In this document: positions 1-10,401 of the stretch, in pieces
Numbering within the stretch: the first letter of the stretch is position 1
How the letters are laid out: each line of letters begins with the position of its first letter
Assembly (NCBI RefSeq): GCF_963576545.1
Contig: NC_083644.1
Location: 27,469,393 to 27,533,392 of the forward strand
Direction: 5' to 3'
Origin: Limanda limanda
Taxonomy: Eukaryota; Chordata; Actinopteri; Pleuronectiformes; Pleuronectidae
Length of the DNA: 64,000 bases
Translations under genes and position numbers: made by a program
The notes under the pieces: generated by a model
Seen by the model: the letters and a program-made list of their open reading frames with translations, nothing else
Told to the model about the DNA's origin: nothing
Databases searched by the model: none

Positions 1-22
1 AAAAGCGCTATATAAATACAAA
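1..22 (+). repeat. 3' tail of a tRNA-derived SINE
   Basis: The window opens with AAAAGCGCTATATAAATACA, which matches the tail consensus I recall for the fish SINE seen again at 17205-17425, 44150-44395 and 52930-53060. The body lies outside the window. Confidence 0.5.
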
Positions 23-358
23 ACCGAAACCATAGGTGAGGAGGAGAATTTCGCAGACGCGGACTTGACTGGATGCCAGTTAAGATGGATTTGGAGAAGG
101 GCTTTGTGTTGCCAAGGTGAGGTTCAGGTGAGACGTTTGTTCTTCTTACTTTTTTATTATGTATAAAGCATGAGAAAATAATATAGAATCCATAAACATA
201 GACTAGAGCGGGGCACTTAACCCAAAATGTATCAAAACTTCCCACCGACTTTATTTTTGCTCGGTTAATAATTTTCCCAACACTTGCATCACAAACTGTG
301 CCGCTACGTGCTCACTCATTCCCCGCTGACCTGCGCTCACTGTACACGTGAACAATAA
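23..358. other. unassigned sequence
   Basis: No coding frame with recognisable motifs and no terminal repeats were seen. It abuts the truncated 5' LTR at 359, so the break that removed the U3 part of that LTR lies at its right edge. Confidence 0.5.
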
Positions 359-556
359 ATCCCAATGCATGCCGGGTAACGTGATGACGTCGCATCCCAA
401 TGCATGTTGGGTAACGTGATTACGTCGGAGGCCCAAGGCATGCTGGGTTATTTAATGCCATTTTGGATTGTTTGTTGTGAGGCTAATAAACGGGACAAAC
501 ACTTGTGTTTCCAACTTGATGGAAGTTGCCTGCTGTGTTTAATCGCAATTTCCACA
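359..556 (+). repeat. truncated 5' LTR (3' part only)
   Basis: Bases 359-556 align without large gaps to 3009-3206 of the 3' LTR, including the GATGACGTCG-type motifs, the TTATTTAA box and an AATAAA signal at 485-490. Homology starts abruptly at about 359 and stops at the shared TTTCCACA. The first roughly 150 bp of the LTR (equivalent to 2861-3008) are absent. Confidence 0.85.
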
Positions 557-608
557 CTTGTGACTTTGACGTTTGTTTGCTTGACGTTTTCACAAACGCG
601 ACCCGACC

Positions 609-1337
609 ATGGCCGTGCACGCTGTGGCCCTCAAACTATCCGAATTCTGGGAATCATCAGCGGCGCCATGGTTTGCCCAGACTGAGGCGCAGTTCGCATT
701 GCGGGAGATAACAGCTGATACAACATGGTACTACTACGTTGTGTCAGCTCTTGGAAGCTCAACAGTGTCCCGGGTGGTGAGTCTCCTGAAATACCCTCCA
801 GCTACGGACAAGTATGCGGCGCTCAAAGCCCACCTGTTAAAGACTTTTGAACTGTCCGACGCTGAGAGAGCCAGCAGGCTTTTCTCCCTCCAAGGACTGG
901 GTGATAGCAAACCCTCTGAGCTCATGGACCGTATGCTGGATCTCCTGGGGGAGCACAGCACCCATTTTCTTTTCACCCAGCTTTTCCTGCGTCAGCTGCC
1001 TTCCCAAGTCAGAGCTGCGTTGGCCAACGACACAATCACCGACTGTCGACAACTGGCTGAAGAGGCTGATACATTTTTTGTGGCGAGTCAAGAGCGCTGT
1101 GTCATGGCCGCGTTTCTGGCCACGCACGGCGCTCCGGTGACAATGGAGGATTCCACACTCATCGCGGCAACCTCTTCTCGTCGGCAGCAGTCTTCAGGTC
1201 GGCAGGAACCTTCAGGCCCCCAGCAGTCTTCTTCAGGCTTGTGCTTTTACCACGAGAAGTTTGGACCGAAGGCTTTTAAATGTCGGCCGCCCTGCAGTTT
1301 CGGCGGGTTGGGAAATGCCTGGGCCGGCGCTCAGTAG
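609..1337 (+). pseudogene. gag-like protein of the gypsy element
   Basis: A 242-residue open frame starts at the ATG at 609, about 50 bp after the LTR end. It contains the segment WFAQTEAQFALR near residues 21-32 and a DKYAALKAHLLKTFELSD block near 67-84, both typical of the gag of this gypsy lineage. A short Cys/His cluster (CFYHEKF, then CRPPC) lies near the C-terminus and may bind nucleic acid. The frame itself is open; it is listed as a pseudogene because the element lacks RNase H and integrase. It overlaps the next frame, as expected for a gag/pol junction. Confidence 0.75.
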
Positions 1338-1342
1338 TGGCC

Positions 1343-1684
1343 ATGAGTGTCGGCCACGTTGGCAGGCCGCTGTTTTTCCGGGACAACATCTCCGGACGAC
1401 GTTTCCTGTGCGACACGGGTGCACAGAGGAGCGTCCTGCCTGCATCCCGTTTGGATATGGTGACCGACAGCCACGGGCCCCGTATGGAAGCGGCAAATGG
1501 AACCCCCATCCGCATGTACGGACTGATGTACATTGAGTTGTGTTTCGGAGGGCATCGGTTTGGCTGGGATTTTGTCACGGCAAAGGTCGCCGTTCCCCTC
1601 CTTGGTGTGGAGCACCATATCGCCACTAATGGTCCACCCGTCTACGCCCGTGCTCGGCGCCTCGACCCGACCAAACATTGCTAA
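1343..1684 (+). pseudogene. aspartic protease fragment of gypsy pol
   Basis: The frame holds the retropepsin motif CDTGAQRSVLP, with DTG as the catalytic triad. It would release mature gag and pol proteins. After VAVPLLG the text jumps to EHHIATNGPPVYARARRL, which normally lies just before reverse transcriptase, so the linker was deleted at about 1605. The frame ends at 1682-1684; the continuation into reverse transcriptase is in another frame. Confidence 0.8.
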
Positions 1685-1702
1685 GGCCGAGTTTTTTCCA
1701 AC

Positions 1703-2508
1703 ATGGAACGCCTGGGAATAGTCCGCCGATCCGACAGCCCGTGGGCGTCACCCCTTCACATCGTCCCCAAACCTGGGGGCGGCTGGCACCCATGTGGCGA
1801 CTACAGGCGGCTTAATGAGGCAACGACACCTAACCGATACCCAGTCCCGAACATACAGGATTTTTCAGCACACCTGGCCGGGATGGTGATTTTTTCTAAG
1901 GTAGACCTCGTCCGGGGCTATCATCAGGAGCCTATGCACTCACTGGACATTCCAAAAACAGCGGTGATTACACCGTTCGGTCTTTTTGAGTTCTTAAGGA
2001 TGCCGTTCGGACTTAAAAACGCAGCCCAAGCTTTTCAACGCCTCATGGACTCTGTTTTACTTGACCTGCCTTTTCTTTTTGTGTATTTGGACGACATTCT
2101 GGTAGCAAGCACGTCCGAATCTCAGCACCAGTCGCACCTCCGAACGCTTTTCGAGCGGCTCAACCAACATGGCCTGATTGTCAACCCTGCCAAGTGCCAG
2201 TTTGGTCGCTCCACCATTGATTTCCTGGGACACAGAGTCACCAAGGACGGCGCAGTCCCTCTTCCATAAAAGGTGGAGGCGGTCACACGTTTTCCACGCC
2301 CGCTCACAGTGACAGCCCTGCAGGAATTCCGCGGCATGGTGAACTTTTATCATCGTTTTATCCCTCGAGCCGCTCAGCTCATGCAGCCCCTGTACAAGGC
2401 CTTGAAATGTAAGCCCACGCACGCTGTGGACTGGACTGAGATCAGGGACAAGGCTTTTGCTGACACTAAGGCAGCCCTTAGTGTCGTAGACCGCTACGCC
2501 CGCCCTAC
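1703..2508 (+). pseudogene. reverse transcriptase of gypsy pol, with nonsense codon
   Basis: The frame starts at MERLGIVRRSDSPWASPLH and runs through the reverse transcriptase core: KVDLVRGYHQ, PFGLFEFLRMPFGL, and the catalytic YLDD ([11 protein letters not shown], near 2085-2117). A TAA at 2267-2269 interrupts the same frame just before the connection segment (ALQEFRGMVNFYHRFIP, 2318-2374). The match ends near KAALS at about 2484, where the RNase H domain should begin. The missing C-terminus is due to deletion. Confidence 0.88.
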
Positions 2509-2823
2509 GAGGGCCCATTTCGCGTGTTGGAGACGGGGGACAAACACTTTGTGGTGGACATGGAGAGTCGCTCCGGTTTGCCTCCCATTGACCGCCTCAA
2601 ACCAGCTCATTTGGACGTGGCTAGGCCCGTTGAAGTAGCCCAGCCCCCACGACGTGGGCGTCCTCCAGTTCTGCACCCACCCCCTGCTCCCCTTCCTATA
2701 AAACCTCCCACATTCCATGCCCCACACCCGTGTCATGGCGGGATACCTTCCACGGTAGTGTCTCCTCCACCCCCTGTAAAACACAGCCGTTTCGGCCGGT
2801 TAATACGACCACCTCTCCGGTGA
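2509..2823 (+). pseudogene. C-terminal tail of gypsy pol after the deletion
   Basis: Frame 3 reads EGPFRVLETGDKHFVVDM followed by DRLKPAHLDVARPVEVAQP and a proline-rich end, stopping at the TGA at 2821-2823. This is the region that follows the integrase core in this lineage (GPF-type C-terminal domain). It sits next to the start of RNase H, so the segment between them is lost. Confidence 0.8.
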
Positions 2824-2860
2824 TATTTTTTTTTGGTATGGTGAATTCTCGGGGGACGCG

Positions 2861-3206
2861 TGTAGTGAAGGGGACTCACATAATTCACCCTTGTTCTTAG
2901 TATAGTTCTGCACACTGTTGTTTCACACCGTTATTTAACTAATGTGCATCAGTACGACTGGGCCGGGATCGACGTCCCGTTACGTATCCTACGTGGGTGA
3001 TGACGTCGATCCCAATGCATGCCGGGTAATGTGATGACGTCGGATCCCAATGCATGTTGGGTAACGTGATGACGTCGGAGGCCCAAGGCATGCTGGGTTA
3101 TTTAACGCCATTTTGGATTATTTGTTGTGATGCTAATAAACGGGACACACACTTGTGTTTCCAACTTGATGGAAGTTGCCTGCTGTGTTTAATCACAATT
3201 TCCACA
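2861..3206 (+). repeat. 3' LTR of the gypsy element
   Basis: The proposed LTR starts TGTAGTGAAG at 2861, right after a purine-rich stretch (GGGGGACG, 2851-2858) that could be the polypurine tract, and ends TTTCCACA at 3206. The TG...CA ends fit an LTR of about 346 bp. It has an AATAAA at 3135-3140 and the repeated CRE-like motifs described separately. The right end is fixed by alignment to 556; the left end is a best guess. Confidence 0.75.
3001..3110 (+). promoter_or_regulatory. LTR promoter with tandem CRE-like sites
   Basis: TGACGTCG occurs three times: at 3001-3008, within 3034-3042 and within 3069-3077. Each is next to a diverged copy of CCCAATGCATGCCGGGTAA, making a repeat of about 35 bp. 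TGACGTC is the core of cAMP-response elements bound by CREB/ATF factors (established knowledge). A TTATTTAA box follows at about 3098-3105 and could serve as a TATA element. The 5' remnant keeps the equivalent unit at 361-450. Confidence 0.5.
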
Positions 3207-3207
3207 C

Positions 3208-4519
3208 GTTCATTAATCCTAATTGAGGTAAAAGTTTGAAATAATTGTGATATTGATTAGCATATACATTAGTGAGCTTTGCAGAACCCTTATGGTTCAC
3301 TTATAAGAAACTAGAACAGTGTTGCATTATGATGGATAAAGTCATCAAGACGCAACTATACCATAATACTGACCCTGAAAAAAGTAGCAAATTAATGTTT
3401 GCAATGCAGTTACTCATACTTGATATTTCAAACTCACATTTGACCATCTAACGGTTACATAAAGCATACATCATCCCATGCCAAATTTAGGAACTACACA
3501 GCAGGAGAGCCTTGATCCCAGGAAAAAGTCAAACCCTGAGGACTGATATCCAATCACTGGCCCATCTTCTCAACCTGTTACTGCAGGATATGCAATGATT
3601 ACAGTGAGCAGGTTGTCTTTTGGAAAATGTCTTTTTCAGCTTTATCACATGTTGTAGTATTTTTAAATCCCTGTCATATCAATTGCTTGCCTCACAATAT
3701 CATTAAGATGCATTCTTTCTGAACCTGATTCCATTTATTTAAGATGATTAAGGTGAAGATTCCATGCAATGCACAATGTCAGCTATTTAATGTAACTTTA
3801 AAGTTTCAGACCTGAACCCCATTTCCTGACAATGATCATTATTGAAAGTGTTTTCTAAGATAATTTCTACAGATATCCTTTATACACGAGTTTGCCAAAG
3901 CTGCACTCAAAACACTGACTTGAGACTTGCAAGTTTGTGCAAAAATTTGAATTGAAGCTGAACCTATGTGTGTCCTTTTTTCTAATATAATGGTGCATCT
4001 CAAGTGACTGCATTAAAGTATTTTCAAAGTGAGTCAGCGTTAAAAGAAAGAAAGAGAGGAGTAGGCCATTATAAAGAAAGTCTTGCAGTGCTTGCAAAGT
4101 GGTTGACAAAGTGTGATCTGCGTTAGTACTTTTTCCATTTGCTTTCGTTCTTCCTCTTGCAAATGACAACACAATATCTTAAGTCCATAGAATGCTTATT
4201 GAAAGTTAATCCATCAAATTTGGACAAACAAATAAACAGGATAAATTCAAAGGGAGGTTAGTTTGACCTAAGGTGCAATGTAATTAACCTCTTAACGAGG
4301 GTATTATAGAGCCTAAAGAGAGAGCATATATCCTTATGCATGATGCAAGTGCAGAATCACCAACCAGTTAACATAACCTCATACACTGCTTAAATAAAAA
4401 TATTGTCAGGAAAGATTAGTAATGGAGAATACAGTAAATGTGAGGACATGGACCATGACATGTCTTTATAAACAGGATTTTTCATGTAAAAATGAAAGCA
4501 CTTAACATGTCAACCATGA
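3208..4519. other. unassigned AT-rich sequence
   Basis: No protein motif, terminal repeat or SINE/LINE signature was recognised. A minus-strand frame at 3867-4172 shows no family features. The start of the LINE 5' leader may lie in its last 100 bp. Confidence 0.5.
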
Positions 4520-6073
4520 ATGATACAGTGGGCTGAGGCATATATGCCCTGGTGCGCCGTAGAGAAAGGTCGCACTGACAATGGCTCCGCATGCACTACG
4601 CAGTTTTATGTTTATTTCGCTTTTTCTTGTTTGTTTTTTGTACACACTGCACTGTCGCTCATACAGTATGATCGACTCGCACTTTTGGATATACGTTCGT
4701 CACTAAATACGGAGTTTTTCTCAACTTACCGGAGTGTTTGCTGCGACTCCTTTGTTCTGCCGCCGCTGTGTTTACAAATACGCTGGCGGAGGAGAAAGAA
4801 GAGAGGGAAGCGCACCGGTATCCTGTGCAGATCTCGGACGAGATGCTGCAATCCCCCGCTGCCGAGCATTCTGCTCGCGAATGTCCAATCCCTGGACAAT
4901 AAAATGGACGAGCTACATGCACGGATTAACTTCCAGCAGGACATCGCGAACTGCTGTGTGCTGGCGCTCACGGAGACCTGGCTGGATCCCATGGTGCCTG
5001 GCGCGGCCGTAACTCCGGCCGGCTTTTCCATCTACTGGCAGGACAGAACCTCCGAGTCGGGTAAGAGCAGAGGTGGAGGGGTGTGCTTGTTGGTGAACTC
5101 TCGCTGGGGCTCGGATGTTGTTGTGCTTTGTTCACGCTGCTCACCAGACCTGGAGCTGCTAGCGATAAAAGTGCGCCCCTTCTACCTGCCCCATGAATTC
5201 AGCTCCGCCATCATCACAGCTGTTTACATTCCACCTCAGGCAGATAAAACGTGCGCGTTAGAGGATCTGTACAGAGTTATTAATGGACTTGAGGATGCAC
5301 ACCCTGAGGCAGTCTTTATTGTTGTTGGTGACTTCAATAGGGCTAATATGAGGAAAGTTTTGCCTAAATATCATCAACACAGTAACTTTCCCACTCGGGG
5401 TGACGAGACTCTTGACCATTGTTACACGCAAATACGGAACAGCCACAAACCCCTCCCCCGCCCCGCTTTTGGGAAGTCGGATCACACCTCCATTATGCTC
5501 ATCCCAACCTACAGACAGCGCCTAAAACAGGAAAAAACGGTTTTTCGGGCAGTTCAACGCTGGAGTGCTGAATCCATTAGCACTCTCCAGGACTGCTTTG
5601 AATCAACAGATTGGCAGATGTCCTGTGTTGCAGCGGATGGGGACATCAACGAATACACAGACACTGTCTCTTCATATATCTCCAAATGCATCGATGATGT
5701 CGTCCCTAAGGTCAGTGTCAGGACTTTCCCTAACCAAAAGCCCTGGGTAAATGGTAATGTCCGTGCTAAGCTCAGAGCACGGACCTCTGCCTTTAACTCC
5801 GGTGACCCAGAGGCCTTGAGGAAGTCCAGATGGGACCTGCGGATGGCTATCAGAGATGGAAAAAGAGACTACAGGGACAAGCTGGAATCCAACTACCTCA
5901 GCTCTGAACCCCGACGCTTGTGGGGCGGCCTGCGACACATCACAGGCTATAAAGGGAGAAATAGCAGTGATGATCAGCCCGCCGCCTCTCTACCTGATGA
6001 CCTCAACACCTTCTATGCACGGTTTGAGGCAACCAACACCCTTCCCGAGACTGGCCGAGGACCGAGACGATGA
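4520..6073 (+). pseudogene. LINE ORF2, endonuclease part
   Basis: 517 residues. After a poorly conserved N-terminus comes a basic stretch (RWRRRKKRGKR, near residues 88-98) and then the endonuclease: LLANVQSLDNKMDELHARI, ALTETWLD, RGGGVCLLVNSRW, AVYIPPQ, VVGDFNRAN and GKSDHTSIML. These correspond to the conserved blocks of LINE endonucleases that nick target DNA to prime reverse transcription. A linker (YRDKLESNYLSSEPRRLW) leads toward reverse transcriptase. The genuine match leaves this frame near 6045-6065; the last residues before the stop are out of frame. The ATG at 4520 is simply the first in frame. Confidence 0.85.
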
Positions 6074-6509
6074 CTGCACCCTGTCCCTGACCGTGGCTGA
6101 CGTGAGGCGAGAGCTTCAAAGAGTGAAGCCTCGCAAGTCATCTGGGCCCGATGGAGTTCCAGGCCGTGTCCTCAGGGGGTGCGCCGACCAGCTAGCGGAG
6201 GTCTTCACCTCCATATTCAACCTCTCCCTTCAACTGTCAACAGTCCCCACCTGCTTCAAGCAGGCCACCATCATCCCCATACCCAAGAAACCATCCATCA
6301 CCTGTTTAAATGACTACCGCCCTGTAGCACTGACCTCCACCATCATGAAGTGCTTCAAGCGGCTGGTCAAAACCCACATCTCCTCCACCCTTCCGAGCAC
6401 CCTTGACCCCCTGCCGTTTGCATACCGTACAAACAGGTCCACGGATGATGCTATCGCCCTCACAACACACACCACCCTCTCCCACCTGGAAAAGGCCACA
6501 CATACGTGA
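6048..6509 (+). pseudogene. LINE ORF2, N-terminal reverse transcriptase
   Basis: The frame shifts, then continues with DDDCTLSLTVADVRRELQRV, the typical KSSGPDGVPGRVLR block, TIIPIPKKP, NDYRPVALTS and [14 protein letters not shown]. These are the first conserved reverse transcriptase blocks of LINEs. It ends at a TGA near 6507-6509, just after KATHT, where a single-base shift carries the protein into the next frame. Confidence 0.85.
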
Positions 6510-7471
6510 GGATGCTGTTTGTGGATTACAGCTCAGCATTTAACACGATTGTGCCTGCCAAGCTCGTCCCCAAGCTCAGGAGCCTGGGTCTTAAAACCCC
6601 ACTGTGTAACTGGATCCGCGACTTCCTGACGAGCAGACCCCAGGTGGTGAGAATGGGCAACCGCACATCCTCCTCACTGACCCTGAGCACCGGGGCCCCT
6701 CAGGGCTGCGTTCTCAGTCCCCTCCTGTACTCCCTGTACAAGAAGGACTGTGTGGCAACACACAGTTCAAACATCATCCTGAAATTTGCAGACGACACCA
6801 CCATCATGGGCCTCATCTCTAACAACGATGAGACCGCCTATAGAGATGAGGTCAGGGGCTTGGTAACATGGTGCCAAGAGAACAGCCTGTCCCTCAACGT
6901 CTGCAAGACCAAGGAGATGATCGTGGACTTCAGGAAGCTGCAGAGGGGGGGTCATGATCCCATACATATCGATGGAGCTTTGGTGGAAAGAGTCTCCGAG
7001 TTCAAGTTCCTCGGTGTGCTCATCACGGATGACATGATCTGGTCTAAACAAGTGGACTCGGCGGTGAAAACTGCACAAAAGCTACTTTACTTCCTAAGAC
7101 GACTGAAGAAGTTTGGCATGGCTGCAAAAATACTGACAAACTTTTACAGATGCACCATCGAGAGCATCCTCTCAGGCTGCATCACTGTCTGGTTTGGTAG
7201 CTGCTCTGCTGCTGATCGCAAGGCCCTGGAGAGGGTGGTTAAGACAGCGGAGCGGATCACTGGCTGCCATCTCCCTTCCGTGCAAGGCATCTACAGCACA
7301 AGATGCCTGAGAAAAGCACGGAAGATCATCAAGGACCACAGCCACCCAGGCTGTGGACTTCTCACACTGCTGCCGTCTTGGAAACGCTTTCGGAGCATCC
7401 GAGCATGGACTACCAGACTCAAAAACAGCTTCTTCCCCCAGGCCGTAAGGCTTTTGAACAATCAACACTGA
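6506..7471 (+). pseudogene. LINE ORF2, C-terminal reverse transcriptase
   Basis: The frame reads [18 protein letters not shown], then [17 protein letters not shown], the catalytic FADDT (about 6785-6799), [27 protein letters not shown] and the terminal [13 protein letters not shown] and [12 protein letters not shown] blocks. It returns to the same frame as the endonuclease part, so the two shifts (about 6050 and 6500) compensate each other. The C-terminus looks natural, with the stop at 7469-7471. Confidence 0.88.
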
Positions 7472-7800
7472 CCCTCTGAACAGTTACCATGCACATTCTG
7501 CTCCACCACCCATACAAATACACGTACTACACATATACTCATACTCATAGTATTTAATTTAATATTCCCCACTCCTTCACCCGGTGAACACTTTCTGCTG
7601 CTTCATTTTGATATGTTGCTGCTTCGTTCTGCTATAGGTTATATGTTTTATGTTATATGTTATATAGTATGTCATTTTTTAAAAATTTTTGTAAAAAGCC
7701 TGTCTACTGCGTAGATGTTGCTTGTCATGTCACAAGAATTTCACTGCTCCGATGAAACTGTCATTGGTGCATGTGACAATAAACTTTGATTTGATTTGAT
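7472..7800 (+). repeat. 3' UTR and tandem tail of the LINE
   Basis: AT-rich 3' UTR ending GTGACAATAAACTTTGATTT, then repeated TTTGA/ATTTG units to 7800. Such short tandem tails are characteristic of CR1/L2-type LINEs and are used instead of poly(A). An AATAAA lies within the final 30 bp. Confidence 0.75.
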
Positions 7801-8340
7801 ACCGTATCTGATCTCACTGACTCTGTCAGTTAGTAAGCAGTTCCAGTGACACCCAACCAACAGAAAGGTCCTATTGATAGGAGCACAGGACTGCATGCCC
7901 CAATAGACAAGCATATGATGTATAACCTTAATCCAAAGACCATGACCCAAGGTTGAGAGGCATAGGGGTCAAGATCAGAGATAATGATATGCAAAAATAA
8001 AAAAGTTGCTCAAAAAGGAGGTAGACAAATTCACCACTTACCTGCTGCATAAAATGTCCAGTGTGTATAATTTACTTACATAAATTGAACATACTATGCA
8101 TAGTAAGGTTTCATGGACTTAATAATTCTGTTGCTTTACAGATTATGCAGGAAGGAGAGACATGGTGAAGATAGGGGAGGACTAAACTTGCAGATTTAGG
8201 AAGCCCAGACTCATGTCCAAAACAAGTTTAAGATGCCCAGTATACTTCCAAACATTTTGGACACGGAATTAGCTCCTTTCAGAGGAGCTGGTGCAACTGT
8301 TTAAGTGGGCCTTGAAATTCAGGCAGCCGAAATTCTGCTT
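7801..8340. other. unassigned sequence between LINE and hAT relic
   Basis: No motif recognised. Part of it may be the decayed 5' half of the hAT element that becomes recognisable at about 8341. Confidence 0.4.
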
Positions 8341-8420
8341 CTACTGCAGACTGATTAGCAAGAAGCAATCTAGGGACAACCAGCTATCTGTGCTGCTCTG
8401 TTGTCCTCTGAGGTCAGGCA

Positions 8421-8790
8421 GTGATATCTGCACCCTCAACAAAAAATGACATTACAGACGCTGAGGACATAATGCAGACACTTCGACCGATGTTTGTAGC
8501 CACAAAAATAGTTTCAGAGGAGAAGAATCCCACTTTGTCTATCATTGCTCCAGTGCAGGCAAAGCTGCTAAATGACACACGTGAGGCAATGGGGGACAAA
8601 CCAATTGTGAGGGACATCAAACAGGCAATAAGTCAAGATCTGCAGAATAGATATAGCACTGTTGAATAAAAAAACACACTCCACACAGCATTGGCCCTGG
8701 ATCCACGATTCAAGTCACTGCCTTTCCTGACCACAGATGACATCAGTGACACTTATTCCAGACTGGTAGCAGAGGCAGCCAGCCTTCAGG
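8421..8790 (+). pseudogene. hAT transposase fragment, middle part
   Basis: The frame reads ITDAEDIMQTLRPMFVATKI, EEKNPTLSIIAPVQAKLL and, after an in-frame TAA at 8667-8669, HTALALDPRFKSLPF. This is the segment before the dimerisation domain in ZBED1-type hAT proteins. The match probably begins upstream near 8355 in a shifted frame. It ends at a possible splice donor, CAG|GTAGGC, at 8790/8791. Confidence 0.7.
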
Positions 8791-9014
8791 TAGGCTTTAT
8801 TACATTGTTTGAATAGTTATCATTTTAAAATGTCATAAAGTATTTTACAAATGCTATATTATTTATCAGATTTTTTTAAATCAAGGCTATGTTCATCTGG
8901 TTAGCATTATTTTCTTATATCTGTTTTAATGCAGAATCAGCAATTCCATTGAGCATTACACAGCTATTTCAAACCTGAGATATGTTTTTTCATTTATCTA
9001 ATGTTTCTCTACAG

Positions 9015-9443
9015 CCCAATATTAGGCAAGAAGACACCAGCAGTGCCTCTGGAGTAGAAATGGATGGACAGGATCTTGAGGAGCCACCACCTAAAAGAAG
9101 ATCTGGGCTAGCTGATTTACTGGGAGAAACATTTTCTACCACAGCCACACAAAAGTCAGCATTTTCCCAAGCTGAAGAGGGAGTGAAGAGATACCAGGAA
9201 GCTTCTCCACTGCCACTAGAAGAAAACCCCCTCAACTGGTGGAAAGCTCATGAGACAATGTATCCTTTCCTAGCCAAACTCGCTAAAAGATACCTGAGCA
9301 TTCCAGGCACTAGTGTGTCTGCTGAAAGGGTGTTCTCCACTGCAGGAGATATAGTAACGGCCCAGAGGAGCACCTTAACTTCTGAGCATGTTGACCAACT
9401 CCTTTTCCTCAACAAAAATGCCAATATCCCGAAATTATTTTAA
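9015..9443 (+). pseudogene. hAT transposase fragment, C-terminal dimerisation domain
   Basis: After an acceptor-like CTCTACAG ending at 9014, the frame holds NPLNWWKAHETMYPFLAKLA, YLSIPGTSVSAERVFSTAG and LTSEHVDQLLFLNKN. This is the hAT C-terminal dimerisation domain (Dimer_Tnp_hAT). The stop at 9441-9443 is where such proteins usually end. Flanking splice-like sites suggest the parent element had an intron of about 224 bp. Confidence 0.85.
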
Positions 9444-9865
9444 CATTTTGGCTCATGACCTTGCAGCCGACTGGACTCTAGCAGTACACATTTTTGTTTA
9501 TTTTTTTGATTGAAGCTCAAAGTTACTCTTATTTATATGATTATTCTGAGGTTTATGTTACTCTATTATGTCTACCTTATGTTACTGTATTGTATTTAAA
9601 TAATTTTAAGTTATGTGCAGGGGGCTCAGCGTTCATGTGAGAGGTCTTCATGTGAGAGTAATTATATTCAGAAAATAATTACAAAGGTCCTGAATGTTCA
9701 AGGACAAAGTTTTTGCACTATCCTTTTTTTTGCACTTGTTAATGTTAATTTGTAGAAGACAATGTTGTTCACAGAATTAAATGTGACATTTGAAATTAGT
9801 TGAGCAGTCTTATTTTCCTCATTTTTTGTAATGCCTTTGAATAATATGGGGGACATGAATCTCAA

Positions 9866-9970
9866 TATATCGCAGAATCGAATCGCAATACTTGCAGAAT
9901 CGCAATATATCGCAGAATCGAATCGCAATACTTGCAGTATCGCAATACATCGCAGAATCGCAATACTATT
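9866..9970 (+). repeat. hAT subterminal tandem repeat
   Basis: A unit of about 41 bp, starting ATATATCGCAGAATCGAATC and containing CGCAATACTTGCAG, occurs about two and a half times. Such AATCG-rich subterminal repeats are common transposase binding regions in hAT elements. That role is inferred. Confidence 0.55.
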
Positions 9971-10401
9971 GAATCGTGGCCCAAATATCGCAATACTATT
10001 AAATCGTCACATTTTTGCCAATTCCCACCCCTACAATTTAGTAGCACTTAAATGGCACATACTTGTAGCACTTTGTAGTTTTGCTTTATTTAGTAAGAAA
10101 TCGTACTTTCTTGATTCTTGTTGTTCTGGGTTTGAACCCTTGGGGTTGAATGCTAGATTAAATTTGCCCAGGAGTGTGGTGTATAGGGCTTGAAAAGGCA
10201 CATGATCTCCCTTCACTTTTTCCCTTTGCCCTGTGAGCCCTTCTGTAAAATGAGAGGATCAAGAAAACGAAAAGTGGACAATGAGTGCCGAGTGTTTAAC
10301 AACAAGTCGACAACAAAATACTTTTTCACTGAAGTCCAATCGAAGGCTGTATGTCTGATATGCCGAGAAACTGTCGCAGTTTTCATGGAGTACAACATCA
10401 G

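Larger units (their letters stand above)
359..3206 (+). mobile_element. degenerate Ty3/gypsy LTR retrotransposon, internally deleted
   Basis: Order on the plus strand: truncated LTR, gag-like frame, aspartic protease (DTG), reverse transcriptase (YLDD), then directly the C-terminal tail of pol, then a full 3' LTR. RNase H and integrase are missing, so a deletion with a junction near 2485-2508 removed them. A second deletion took the linker between protease and reverse transcriptase near 1605. A frameshift near 1680 and a nonsense codon at 2267-2269 add to the decay. The element cannot be autonomous. The protein wording matches a gypsy lineage widespread in fish; that name is from memory, not a search. 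Confidence 0.88.
4520..7800 (+). mobile_element. near full-length CR1/L2-group LINE
   Basis: A non-LTR retrotransposon with an apurinic/apyrimidinic-type endonuclease, reverse transcriptase (FADDT), a C-terminal domain, a 3' UTR and a short tandem tail (ATTTG units, 7787-7800). The layout and wording fit the CR1/L2/Rex1 cluster in fish; L2 is my first choice but I cannot separate the clades by eye. The 5' end is placed at the first ATG of the endonuclease frame; a leader could begin somewhat upstream. Two frameshifts make it inactive. No target duplication was identified. Confidence 0.85.
8341..10033 (+). mobile_element. hAT transposon relic, 3' half (ZBED1-like group)
   Basis: Two coding pieces separated by an intron-like gap encode the C-terminal half of a hAT transposase. 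They are followed by a 3' region with AATCGCAATAC-type subterminal repeats and an end reading CCAATTCCCACCCCTA (10018-10033). Its complement TAGGGGTGGGAATTGG fits hAT termini. The 5' half, with BED finger and catalytic part, is missing or unrecognisable, and no 8-bp duplication could be paired. Confidence 0.75.

Noticed and set aside
3867..4172. 101-codon minus-strand frame
   Set aside because: No motif and typical chance length in AT-rich DNA.
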